Shown: in pieces, positions 24,428 through 32,678 of the stretch
Layout of the letters: every line of letters starts with the position of its first letter
How positions within the stretch are numbered: position 1 is the stretch's first letter
Assembly: GCA_045633565.1 (NCBI GenBank)
Contig: JAZQYO010000027.1
Coordinates: 118,474 to 182,473, forward strand
Length of the DNA stretch: 64,000 nucleotides
Direction of reading: 5' to 3'
Source: RGIG7450 sp045633565
GTDB taxonomy: Bacteria > Bacillota > Clostridia > RUG12999
Translations under genes and position numbers: made by a program
The notes under the pieces: model-generated
Told to the model about the DNA's origin: nothing
Databases searched by the model: none
Seen by the model: the letters and a program-made list of their open reading frames with translations, nothing else

Positions 24428-25365
24428 TGCCCTATAATGTTTACTCTGATTATTTAAAAAATAAATACGGAGAAAAGGTTTATAAACTGCCCGTTAACCT
24501 GCCTGTAACATGCCCCAATCGTGACGGCAGAATTTCACGCGGTGGCTGCATTTTCTGCGGTGAAACAGGCGCAGGTTATGAAAGTCTGCCGGCAGATATG
24601 CCGGTATCAGAGCAGATTAAGACCAATAGGGAATATATTGGGAAAAAATACGGTGCAAAAAAATTTATAGCATATTTTCAGAATTTCTGTAACACATATA
24701 TGCCGCCCGAGCATTTTGAAAAATATATAAAAGAGGCAGCAGAGCAGGGCGTTGTGGGGATAGATATTTCCACAAGACCTGACTGTGTGACGGAAAAACA
24801 CCTTGAAATTCTGACGGGAATTAAAAAGAAATATAATGTTGATATTTCAATAGAATTAGGACTTCAGTCGGTCAACAGAAAAACTCTTGAGATTATAAAC
24901 CGTGGACATGGACTTTCAGAGTTTATAGACTGCGTACTGATGATAAAAAGCTTTTGGTTTGACATTTGTGTCCATCTGATACCTGATTTGCCCTGGGATA
25001 CACGGGAAGATGTTATAGAAAGTGCTAAGATTATGTCGGCACTTAAGGTGAATTCTGTCAAACTTCATTCGCTTTTTGTTGTTAAAAACACAAAGCTTGC
25101 CCAGATGTTTGAGAAGGGCGAAATAACGCTGTTTGGTGCAGAAGAATATGCACAGCGTTGCGCAATGTTTTTAAAATATCTTTCACCGGATATTGTAATT
25201 CAGCGTATTGTGGGCAGAGTGCCCGAGGAGGACAGTCTTACCGCCAATGACGGAATGAGTTGGTGGAGAATTAAAGACAGAATAATTGAAATTTTAAACT
25301 CTGAAAATGCCCGTCAGGGATGTTTGTGCAACTATCTTGGCGGATGTGCACAGTATTTAAAATAA
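24427..25365 (+). CDS. TIGR01212/YhcC-YtqA family radical SAM protein
   Basis: The 312-residue protein matches the YhcC/YtqA radical SAM group. Its cluster cysteines lie in CPNRDGRISRGGCIFC, an unusually long first spacing that marks this family. Other motifs are IAYFQNFCNTYMP, DISTRPDC, ELGLQSVN and a C-terminal region with a further Cys pair (CLCNYLGGC). The biochemical role of the family is not settled. The start overlaps the second pfk stop by one base, so the two are coupled. Its last 34 bp overlap the convergent ylbJ gene. Confidence 0.88.
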   Translation: MPYNVYSDYLKNKYGEKVYKLPVNLPVTCPNRDGRISRGGCIFCGETGAGYESLPADMPVSEQIKTNREYIGKKYGAKKFIAYFQNFCNTYMPPEHFEKYIKEAAEQGVVGIDISTRPDCVTEKHLEILTGIKKKYNVDISIELGLQSVNRKTLEIINRGHGLSEFIDCVLMIKSFWFDICVHLIPDLPWDTREDVIESAKIMSALKVNSVKLHSLFVVKNTKLAQMFEKGEITLFGAEEYAQRCAMFLKYLSPDIVIQRIVGRVPEEDSLTANDGMSWWRIKDRIIEILNSENARQGCLCNYLGGCAQYLK

Positions 25366-26402
25366 AAATGTTTTAAAACATAAATTGTTTTTTTAGCCGC
25401 AAAAATAAAGGTGGCTAAAATTATTATAATGCGAATAAACGGGAGAGGCGCAAGCCGGCCTGTTTGAAATGCATAAAGAATCATAGTTATAAAAGGCGAA
25501 ATTATTGCTGATAAGGCTTTACCTTTAAAGTAAAGCCCGGGCGATAATTTCGCTTTTCTTATTATCCCAAGCACCTGCATGTGAACGCACAGTCCAGACC
25601 AGGAAATGACCGATGAGAGAAGCATATAGCAGGGTAGGGAGGAGGGGAAAAAGGAAGCTATTGCGTTACATCCGCCGCTACATTCAGTAAATCCATAAAT
25701 AACCGATTTACACAACCCATAATCTATACCCAAAGAAGACAGTACCGCAAATAAACCCATGTTTTCTATAAAAGATATAAGTATTGCAAATATGATTACA
25801 AAACCACAGATATTAAGCGTTAAAAGTACGGAAGATGAGACAGCATCGCTGAAAGCTTCGCCCAAACTACAGTTTTTGATTTGAGAAATCCTTTTTCGGT
25901 TTAAAGGGCATGCAGGGACAGAGCGAATTATAAATGCAACCGCAAGAGAGGAAAGAATATGTGAAAAATAAAGCATAACACCAATTTGGGCATTTTGCAG
26001 CATACCGCTGCCAAGCGCTCCTATCACAAACATAGGCCCGCAGTTGTTGCAGAAAGCGAGCAGTTTTTCTGCTTCAGCTTTTGTGCAACTTTCTGATGTG
26101 TAAAGGTCGGCAGCGGCTTTTGCGCCTACCGGATATCCACTTATACATCCCATTATCATTGGAAGCGAGCAGGCTCCGCCAAGTCCGAAAAGCGGTTTCA
26201 TAAGCGGTGTTAAAAGTTTTGATAATTTTTCTGCTGCTCCGGAATTTAAAAGAATACTGCTGCACACAAAAAAAGGGAAAAGTGAAGGCACAAGTGATTG
26301 GGTACACACTTTAAGCGCAGATTTTGCCGCATCAATTGAAGCGGTAGGAAATAATATGAGCAGCGCTGTATATATGGCAGACGGTATTAAAATCTTTTTC
26401 AA
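25332..26402 (-). CDS. ylbJ: Sporulation integral membrane protein YlbJ
   Basis: YlbJ is a sigma-E-controlled membrane protein needed for normal spores. The 356-residue product has about eight hydrophobic segments and the nucleoside-gate family motifs SLFPFFVCSSIL, GCISGYPVGAKAAADLY and FCNNCGPMFVIGALGSGML, with a repeated SGY/SGG pattern in the second half. The start is TTG with AGGTGA about eight bases upstream. Its 3' end runs into the convergent radical SAM gene by 34 bp. Confidence 0.88.
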   Translation of the reverse strand: MKKILIPSAIYTALLILFPTASIDAAKSALKVCTQSLVPSLFPFFVCSSILLNSGAAEKLSKLLTPLMKPLFGLGGACSLPMIMGCISGYPVGAKAAADLYTSESCTKAEAEKLLAFCNNCGPMFVIGALGSGMLQNAQIGVMLYFSHILSSLAVAFIIRSVPACPLNRKRISQIKNCSLGEAFSDAVSSSVLLTLNICGFVIIFAILISFIENMGLFAVLSSLGIDYGLCKSVIYGFTECSGGCNAIASFFPSSLPCYMLLSSVISWSGLCVHMQVLGIIRKAKLSPGLYFKGKALSAIISPFITMILYAFQTGRLAPLPFIRIIIILATFIFAAKKTIYVLKHFYFKYCAHPPR

Positions 26403-26435
26403 ATCATATCACCTGTAAAAGTATATGTGAATTAA

Positions 26436-26464
26436 TCATTAAGAATGATGTGGCGACATAAAAT
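26436..26464 (+). promoter_or_regulatory. Candidate sigma-E promoter of yqfC
   Basis: TCATTAA (26436-26442), a 14-bp spacer and CATAAAAT (26457-26464). The -10 differs at one position from the B. subtilis sigma-E consensus CATACAMT. yqfC and yqfD belong to the sigma-E regulon in B. subtilis. Confidence 0.5.
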
Positions 26465-26489
26465 AAAATGAAAGGCAGGTATAGAGAAA

Positions 26490-26783
26490 GTGAGAAAAAA
26501 AGAGGTGAAACCACCCGAAAAAACTGTGCCGGAAAAAGTTATGGACGCATTCGGTCTGCCAAAAAACAAAAGCGGAATAATAACTGCCCTGCATATAACA
26601 GGAGTGCATGAGGCCATTGTTGAGGGACATCGTGGGATTATTGAATATACTGACAGGACTATTCGTCTTAACACACCGCAGTTTATCATGAAAATCAGCG
26701 GGGCAGAACTTGAAATTACTGCTGTGGCAGAGGAATATATTGAGATTAAAGGCTTAATCTGCGGGGTGGAATATATTTTCTAA
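26490..26783 (+). CDS. yqfC: Sporulation protein YqfC (YabP/YqfC family)
   Basis: The 97-residue protein matches the YabP/YqfC family, small mother-cell proteins of sporulation with no known enzymatic role. A core of beta strands includes EGHRGIIEYTDRTIRLNT and GAELEITAVAEEYIEIKG. The GTG start at 26490 follows GAGAAA. It is followed 13 bp later by yqfD, the same order as in B. subtilis and Clostridium. Confidence 0.9.
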   Translation: MRKKEVKPPEKTVPEKVMDAFGLPKNKSGIITALHITGVHEAIVEGHRGIIEYTDRTIRLNTPQFIMKISGAELEITAVAEEYIEIKGLICGVEYIF

Positions 26784-26796
26784 AAGGAGAAAACAG

Positions 26797-27999
26797 GTGA
26801 TTATTTTAAACATAATTAACTTTTTTAAAGGATATGTTAAGCTGCGAATTTCGGGAAAGCATACCGAGAGGTTTATAAATATCTGTGCAAAAAAGAACAT
26901 CTATATATGGAAGATAAAAAGAAAAAGTGCGCAGGAGATTGAGGCTTATGTCAGCATAGCGGCGTTTAATTTACTTGATGACGTAGCTGTCGGCGCAGAT
27001 GTTACCCTGACGGAAATAGCACGGGGCGGCTTTTTCGTTATTATGAAGAAAATAATGGGCAGAAGCGGAATTATTGTCGGGTTTTTAATTGCAGCGCTTT
27101 TGTTTTTCTGGATGACGTCAAGAGTGTGGTATATTGAAATTGCCCCGTCAAATATTCCGGAAGAAACACTTCGCCTTCAGCTGAAAAAATCAGGACTTGA
27201 CATTGGTGTTAAAACTGAGTCAATTGACACTTTGAAGCTTCAGGCACAGATGATGAATTTAAACCCCGATATTGAATGGATATGGACAGAAAAAAGCGGT
27301 ACAAAAGTTTTTGTAGATTTGCGTGAGCGGGTTAAAAGACCGGTGCCGGTTGATATAACAGAGCCCTGTAACCTTGTGGCAACGCACGCCGGCAAGGTTA
27401 CTTTTGCCATGATAACCGAGGGCAGGGCAATGGTAAATGTGGGGCAAACTGTCTCAAGAGGACAACTTCTTGCAGGCGGAATGCTAAGTAGTAGCGTGAT
27501 GGGAGCACGGGGTGTACACAGCCAGGGCAATGTTATGGCTGATGTTTTTATTGTCAAAAGTGGGGATTATGCCCTTACTGCGGAGGAAGAAATTGTTACC
27601 GGAAAAGAGGATAAAGAATATATTTTGAAGTTTGGGAAAAAGGAATTTATAATTCCACTAATGGATAAAAAATTTCAACAGTCTAAGATTAAAACTGAAA
27701 CTCTGCCACTTAAGATAGGAGATATATATTTCCCCCTTGCCATAATAAAAAATACTGAGATGGAAACCATAACAAGGACGGTCAGGCTTAGCCGTGATGA
27801 GGTTATAAAAGATGCAGAAAAATATTTGGACGGACTATTGCAAAAAGAGGTGGGGAGTGGTACAATTATAGAAAGATATTTTTTTGCGGAAGATATTGAT
27901 GAAAACACTGTCAGAGTGAAAATGGAAGCGCTCTGCAACATACAGATAGCCGAAAAACAGGCTATTGAGGAGGAAGAAAGTGGCGGACAAAATTCTTGA
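26797..27999 (+). CDS. yqfD: Sporulation protein YqfD
   Basis: YqfD is a sigma-E-regulon membrane protein of unclear function. The 400-residue product has an N-terminal cytoplasmic domain (FKGYVKLRISGKHTERFINI), a single membrane helix around residues 92-110 and a large outer domain with WIWTEKSGTKVFVDLRER and VATHAGKVTFAMITEGRAMV. GTG start after AAAAGGAG. Its last 20 bases overlap phoH. The group yqfC-yqfD-phoH-ybeY is conserved in spore formers. Confidence 0.92.
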   Translation: MIILNIINFFKGYVKLRISGKHTERFINICAKKNIYIWKIKRKSAQEIEAYVSIAAFNLLDDVAVGADVTLTEIARGGFFVIMKKIMGRSGIIVGFLIAALLFFWMTSRVWYIEIAPSNIPEETLRLQLKKSGLDIGVKTESIDTLKLQAQMMNLNPDIEWIWTEKSGTKVFVDLRERVKRPVPVDITEPCNLVATHAGKVTFAMITEGRAMVNVGQTVSRGQLLAGGMLSSSVMGARGVHSQGNVMADVFIVKSGDYALTAEEEIVTGKEDKEYILKFGKKEFIIPLMDKKFQQSKIKTETLPLKIGDIYFPLAIIKNTEMETITRTVRLSRDEVIKDAEKYLDGLLQKEVGSGTIIERYFFAEDIDENTVRVKMEALCNIQIAEKQAIEEEESGGQNS

Positions 28000-28951
28000 C
28001 ATAGGAAATATAAGCACTATGATTTCTCTGTTTGGCAGCTATGACGCCAACATTAAAATAATAGAGGAAGAATTTGGTGTAAATATTTTAAACAGAGATA
28101 CTGTTTTAAAAATTGAAGGGGATACGGAGGGCGTAGACCTTGCGGCCAAAACAATCGAAGCTTTAATAGCGGAAATAGAGCGTGGCGGAATTTTAACGGG
28201 ACAGAATATCGAATATACCATTGCTATGGTGAAAAGCGGTATGGAAAATCAGCTTGCCGAGATGAGCGATGATGTTATATGCATCAGTTCAACCGGCAGA
28301 CCCATAAAAACCAAAACGCATGGACAGAAAGCCTATGTTGATGCTATCAGAGATAACACGGTTGTTTTTGGTGTCGGTCCTGCAGGTACAGGTAAAACAT
28401 ACCTTGCTGTTGCAATGGCGGTAAAGGCTTTCAGGAACAAAGAGGTAAACAAGATTATTCTCACCCGTCCGGCAGTTGAAGCGGGTGAAAAGCTTGGGTT
28501 TTTGCCCGGCGACTTGCAGACTAAAATTGACCCTTACTTAAGACCGCTTTATGATGCGCTTTATGATACCATGGGGTTTGAAAATTATCAGCGCAACGCC
28601 GAAAAGGGTGCAATTGAAATTGCTCCGCTTGCCTATATGCGAGGCAGAACGCTTGACAATGCTTTTATAATTCTTGACGAGGCGCAGAACACAACACCTC
28701 AGCAAATGAAAATGTTTTTAACAAGAATAGGGTTTGATTCAAAAGCAGTCATCACGGGTGACGTAACACAGATTGACCTTCCGGGCGGAGTTCCGTCAGG
28801 ACTTAAAGATGCTATGAAAATCCTTAAAAATATCAAAGGAATAGAGTTCTGCAGTTTCAGTGACCTTGACGTTGTAAGACACCCGCTTGTAAGAAAAATT
28901 ATCAGGGCGTATGAAAATCACGAAATGAAAAAGAGTCAGGTGAAAAAATGA
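27980..28951 (+). CDS. phoH: PhoH-like ATPase
   Basis: PhoH proteins are P-loop ATPases related to RNA helicases, often linked to YbeY and RNA turnover. The 323-residue protein has an N-terminal KH-like region, the Walker A motif GPAGTGKTYLAVAMA, the family motif TRPAVEAGEKLGFLPGD and the Walker B segment AFIILDEAQNTTP. I start at GTG 27980, which has GAGGAGG nine bases upstream; a TTG five codons earlier lies within that site. Its end overlaps ybeY by four bases (ATGA). Confidence 0.95.
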   Translation: MADKILDIGNISTMISLFGSYDANIKIIEEEFGVNILNRDTVLKIEGDTEGVDLAAKTIEALIAEIERGGILTGQNIEYTIAMVKSGMENQLAEMSDDVICISSTGRPIKTKTHGQKAYVDAIRDNTVVFGVGPAGTGKTYLAVAMAVKAFRNKEVNKIILTRPAVEAGEKLGFLPGDLQTKIDPYLRPLYDALYDTMGFENYQRNAEKGAIEIAPLAYMRGRTLDNAFIILDEAQNTTPQQMKMFLTRIGFDSKAVITGDVTQIDLPGGVPSGLKDAMKILKNIKGIEFCSFSDLDVVRHPLVRKIIRAYENHEMKKSQVKK

Positions 28952-29421
28952 CGGAATTTATTTTTGATTATACCGACGAATCTTTAGATGAAAAACAGGA
29001 AGCTTTGATGAAAAATGCGGTAGAAACTACTCTTTTAGCTGAAGAATTTAAAATGGACTGTGAAATATCGGTGGTTATAACCAATAATGACGGGATTCGT
29101 GAGATAAACCGTGATTACAGGGAAATAGATGCTCCGACAGATGTTTTGTCCTTTCCGCAGTATGAGTTTGTAGAACCGACTGTTTTTGCAGAGCAGCCAG
29201 AAGAACCGGTTATGCTTGGTGATATAGTAATTTCAAAGGAAAGGCTTATTACCCAGGCAGAGGAAATCGGTCACTCGTTTGAGGATGAGCTCTGTTATCT
29301 GACTATACATTCATGTCTGCACCTTCTGGGGTATGACCATATAGACGAAGATGATAAAATTTTAATGAGAACACGAGAGAAAAAGATTGCAGGGGAGATT
29401 ATAGATGGCGAAGTATTTTAA
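28948..29421 (+). CDS. ybeY: YbeY endoribonuclease
   Basis: YbeY is a zinc-dependent RNase that matures 16S rRNA and monitors ribosome quality. The 157-residue protein has DVLSFPQYE and the zinc motif SCLHLLGYDH, giving the HxxxHxxxxxH ligand set when the preceding His is included. Start overlaps phoH as ATGA. The last 17 bases overlap the following hydrolase gene. In many Firmicutes ybeY is followed by diacylglycerol kinase or era; here it is not. Confidence 0.95.
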   Translation: MTEFIFDYTDESLDEKQEALMKNAVETTLLAEEFKMDCEISVVITNNDGIREINRDYREIDAPTDVLSFPQYEFVEPTVFAEQPEEPVMLGDIVISKERLITQAEEIGHSFEDELCYLTIHSCLHLLGYDHIDEDDKILMRTREKKIAGEIIDGEVF

Positions 29422-30814
29422 AAAAGTAAATCCCGAATCCTGTGGAGTAAGCAGCAGGGATTTACTTAAGTTTATTGAAGGTATGGAGGATATGCCCGAG
29501 GAAAAGGAAACTCACGGGTTTATGCTTATAAGGCATGGCAAGCTTCTGACGGAAGGATGGTTTGCGCCTTATACCGAAGAAATGCCGCACATTTTATACT
29601 CTGACACAAAAACTTTCACACAGATTGCAATTGGGTTTATGGTAAAAGAAGGGCTTATATCGCTTGAAGATAAGGTTGCAGCCTTTTTCCCGGACAAGAT
29701 TACAGAGGGAACATCAGAGCATAACAGAAATCTTACGGTGAAACATCTTCTTATGATGGCGACAGGGCATCCGGGAAATGCCGTTCATCAAAAAGGGAAT
29801 TTCATCGATGTTGACGATAAAGTCAAGCAGTTTTTCCATGCAGAAGGTTGCGATGAGGCAGGAACAAAGTTTCAGTACGAAAATATAGCAAGCTATGTGC
29901 TGTCCAATATAGTGTCAAGAGTTACCGGTGAAAACATTGCCGATTACTTAAAACCAAGATTTTTAGACCCGCTTGACATAACAATTGACTATTACACAAC
30001 AGATGATGAAGGTGTGTGTATGGGTTATTCAGGCTTTAGAATTACGCTTGAATCACTTGCAAAAGTCGGGCAGTTTTTCCTCTGCGGTGGTGTCTGGGAG
30101 GGAAAACAGCTATTGCCTAAAGAGTGGTGTGAGCAGGCACTTGAAAAACATACTGAATCAAACGGCCTTTGCGGGACAGACTGGAATCAGGGCTACTGCT
30201 GGCATCTCTGGAGAGGCAGACATAATACTGCACGTCTTTGTGGTGCCTACGGTCAGATGTGCGTTATCGCTCCCGACCTTGACCTTATTTTTGCAACCAA
30301 TTCAGGAGCAAATTATAACAGACTTCAGTACATACTTGATAATTTTTATGAAAATGTTGTGCTCAAAATAAAGGATGAGCCTTTGGAAGAAGACCCTGTT
30401 GGCAATATTAAACTTGAAAATAAAATTTCAAAACTAAGCCTTCAGAATATTTTTGCACCTCTCTCGCCAAGAGTAAATGTGCTTGATGGCAAGGAAATGA
30501 GATTTGAAAAGATGCTCAGCTATGACACTTTAAAGCTCGATTTCACAAAAGAGGTCTGCAAAGCAACCCTGTCGGGAGATAAAACCATCTGCTTTGACGC
30601 AGGGCTGACAGAGCCGAAAGGAACTTTTGTAGAGGACGGCGGATTTATAACCATTGACCCCAAAGACCACGGCATATATTCAGCGTCTGCTTACTTTGAC
30701 AAAGACGATAAGTTTATAATTACCGTAAGAATTTTAGGTACGGTAACCATAATTAAAATTGAAGTAGATGAAAACGTTAAGATTTATACCTTAAGAGGTA
30801 TGCTTGGAGATTAA
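29405..30814 (+). CDS. Serine hydrolase of the beta-lactamase/esterase class C family
   Basis: The 469-residue protein has a beta-lactamase fold domain over roughly residues 1-320. The nucleophile motif SDTK (SxxK) lies in ILYSDTKTFT and the YEN tyrosine motif in FQYENIASYVLS. A C-terminal extension of about 130 residues has no family I recognise. There is no signal peptide, so it acts inside the cell or is not classically secreted, which argues against antibiotic resistance. The start lies inside the end of ybeY, implying coupled translation, and a bidirectional terminator follows. Confidence 0.82.
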   Translation: MAKYFKKVNPESCGVSSRDLLKFIEGMEDMPEEKETHGFMLIRHGKLLTEGWFAPYTEEMPHILYSDTKTFTQIAIGFMVKEGLISLEDKVAAFFPDKITEGTSEHNRNLTVKHLLMMATGHPGNAVHQKGNFIDVDDKVKQFFHAEGCDEAGTKFQYENIASYVLSNIVSRVTGENIADYLKPRFLDPLDITIDYYTTDDEGVCMGYSGFRITLESLAKVGQFFLCGGVWEGKQLLPKEWCEQALEKHTESNGLCGTDWNQGYCWHLWRGRHNTARLCGAYGQMCVIAPDLDLIFATNSGANYNRLQYILDNFYENVVLKIKDEPLEEDPVGNIKLENKISKLSLQNIFAPLSPRVNVLDGKEMRFEKMLSYDTLKLDFTKEVCKATLSGDKTICFDAGLTEPKGTFVEDGGFITIDPKDHGIYSASAYFDKDDKFIITVRILGTVTIIKIEVDENVKIYTLRGMLGD

Positions 30815-30816
30815 CA

Positions 30817-30850
30817 AAAAGCACTTGCTAGCAAGTGCTTTTGTTTTTTT
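30817..30850. terminator. Bidirectional terminator
   Basis: GCACTTGC and GCAAGTGC form a perfect 8-bp stem around TA at 30821-30838, extended by A and T runs on both sides. It separates the convergent hydrolase and ABC exporter genes. Confidence 0.9.
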
Positions 30851-32678
30851 ATATTGCAAGTCCGCTGCGGAACTGGCTGTTGTAAAGATTTGCGTAGAAA
30901 CCGTCCTTTGCAATCAGCTCATCATGACTGCCACGTTCCACAATTTCGCCTTTATCAATAACAAGGATAATATCGGCGTTGCGGATTGTGCTGAGGCGGT
31001 GGGCGATAACAAAGTTTGTTCTGCCCTCCATAAGAACGGCAAGTGCCTGCTGGATTTTAAGCTCTGTTCTTGTGTCTATAGATGAGGTAGCCTCATCTAG
31101 GATGAGAACCGGCGGTTTTGCAAGCATTGCACGGGCGATGGCGAGAAGCTGACGCTGCCCTTGCGACAAATCCTGACCGTTATCCGAAAGGATTGTTTCA
31201 TAACCGTTTTCAAGCTGGGTGATAAATGAATGTGCCCCGGCTTTTTTTGCCGCTTCAACCACTTCTTCGTCGGTAGCAGACGGCCTGCCGTATTTTATGT
31301 TGTCGAGCACGCTTTCAGAGAACAGGTATGTGTCCTGTAGAACCATACCGATAGAACTGCGCAGACTGTCACGGGTGAGGTCATAAATGTTTTTGCCGTC
31401 AATTGTGATGCTGCCACTGTCAATATCATAAAATCTGCTGAGCAGACTGATGATTGTTGTTTTGCCGGCACCTGTCGGACCGACAATTGCAACCGTCTGT
31501 CCCGGATGGGCATCAAAGGTGGCATTTTTAAGCACCGGTTTTCCGGGAATGTAAGAGAAAGTAACATTTTTGAGGCTTATATTACCCTCCGTGGTTTCAA
31601 GCAGGGAAGCATTTTCTGCATCCTGTTCCTGGGTTTCGTCCATAACCTCAAACACACGTTCTGCACCTGCAAGAGCCGACTGCATAGTGTTTAAGAGGTT
31701 GGCAATTTCATTTATGGGACGTGAGAAATTTTTGGTGTACAAAAGGAATGAGAATATTACGCCGGCTGTTACGCCTGTGCCGGTGAGAATCATATATCCG
31801 CCAACAACTGCAACTATAAGATAGGTTACATTATTTATAAGGTTCATCACGGGTCCCATAATGCCGGAAAGCGACTGTGCAACCTGGCCGCTTACTCTGA
31901 GGCGTTTGTTTATTTTGCCAAAGTGATTTTTAACCTGCTCTTCCTGACGGAACAGGATAACTGCTTTTTGTCCTGACACTATTTCCTCGACATATCCGTT
32001 TATTTCACCAAGCTCCTTTTGTTGTTTGCGGAAATATTTTGAAGTGAACTTCATAATACTTCTTGTAATAACAAGCATCAGCGGAACAGTTATTAGTGAA
32101 ACAAGTGTTAGTGTAGGGCTGAGAAGCAGCATTGCAATCAGTGTACCGATGATGTTGATTACGCCCGATAAAAGCTGTGCAACACTCTGTGAAAGAGTCT
32201 GGTTGATATTGTCAACGTCATTGGTCAGACGGCTCATTATATCACCGCTTGATGTGTTGTCAAAATATTTCAGCGGAAGTTTTTGTAAAACAGCAAATAA
32301 ATTATGCCTGAGAGTTGCAGAAGTATTCTGCGATACTTTTATCATATTAGAATGTATGCAGTATGTGCTGAGAGCTGAAATAAGGTGCATTGCAAGGATG
32401 ATAAGACAAAGTTTTCCCAGTGATGCAAGGTCAAAGGATGCAATACATTCGTCGATTGCAATGCCGTTAAGTCTGGTTGTAAGGATGCTGATAACCGAAA
32501 CCACAGCGGATAAAACAAAAGTTGCAATAATATGAAGCTTATATGCTTTCATATAGCCGATAAGTCGTTTTAAGGTGCCTTTTGCGTTTTTAAGTTTAAC
32601 CTTTTCACGCGGCATTCCCGGACCACCCGGACGACCACCTGGTCTGCCACCGGGCATCGGACCTCTCATATTACCCAT
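30849..32678 (-). CDS. ABC exporter half-transporter, catalytically intact subunit
   Basis: The 609-residue protein fuses six membrane helices with an ATPase domain. It has Walker A GPTGAGKTT, signature LSQGQRQLLAIARA, Walker B VLILDEATSSID with the catalytic Glu, and switch His in IAHRLS. The first 25 residues are a Gly/Pro/Arg-rich tail (GGRPGGRPGG) of unknown use. It partners the upstream subunit in a heterodimeric multidrug-type exporter. Its start overlaps the upstream stop by eight bases, with GGAGG before the ATG. Confidence 0.92.
   Translation of the reverse strand: MGNMRGPMPGGRPGGRPGGPGMPREKVKLKNAKGTLKRLIGYMKAYKLHIIATFVLSAVVSVISILTTRLNGIAIDECIASFDLASLGKLCLIILAMHLISALSTYCIHSNMIKVSQNTSATLRHNLFAVLQKLPLKYFDNTSSGDIMSRLTNDVDNINQTLSQSVAQLLSGVINIIGTLIAMLLLSPTLTLVSLITVPLMLVITRSIMKFTSKYFRKQQKELGEINGYVEEIVSGQKAVILFRQEEQVKNHFGKINKRLRVSGQVAQSLSGIMGPVMNLINNVTYLIVAVVGGYMILTGTGVTAGVIFSFLLYTKNFSRPINEIANLLNTMQSALAGAERVFEVMDETQEQDAENASLLETTEGNISLKNVTFSYIPGKPVLKNATFDAHPGQTVAIVGPTGAGKTTIISLLSRFYDIDSGSITIDGKNIYDLTRDSLRSSIGMVLQDTYLFSESVLDNIKYGRPSATDEEVVEAAKKAGAHSFITQLENGYETILSDNGQDLSQGQRQLLAIARAMLAKPPVLILDEATSSIDTRTELKIQQALAVLMEGRTNFVIAHRLSTIRNADIILVIDKGEIVERGSHDELIAKDGFYANLYNSQFRSGLAI

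Noticed and set aside
29405..30814. Antibiotic-resistance beta-lactamase
   Set aside because: The protein has no signal peptide and carries an extra C-terminal domain; intracellular serine hydrolase or esterase activity is more likely.
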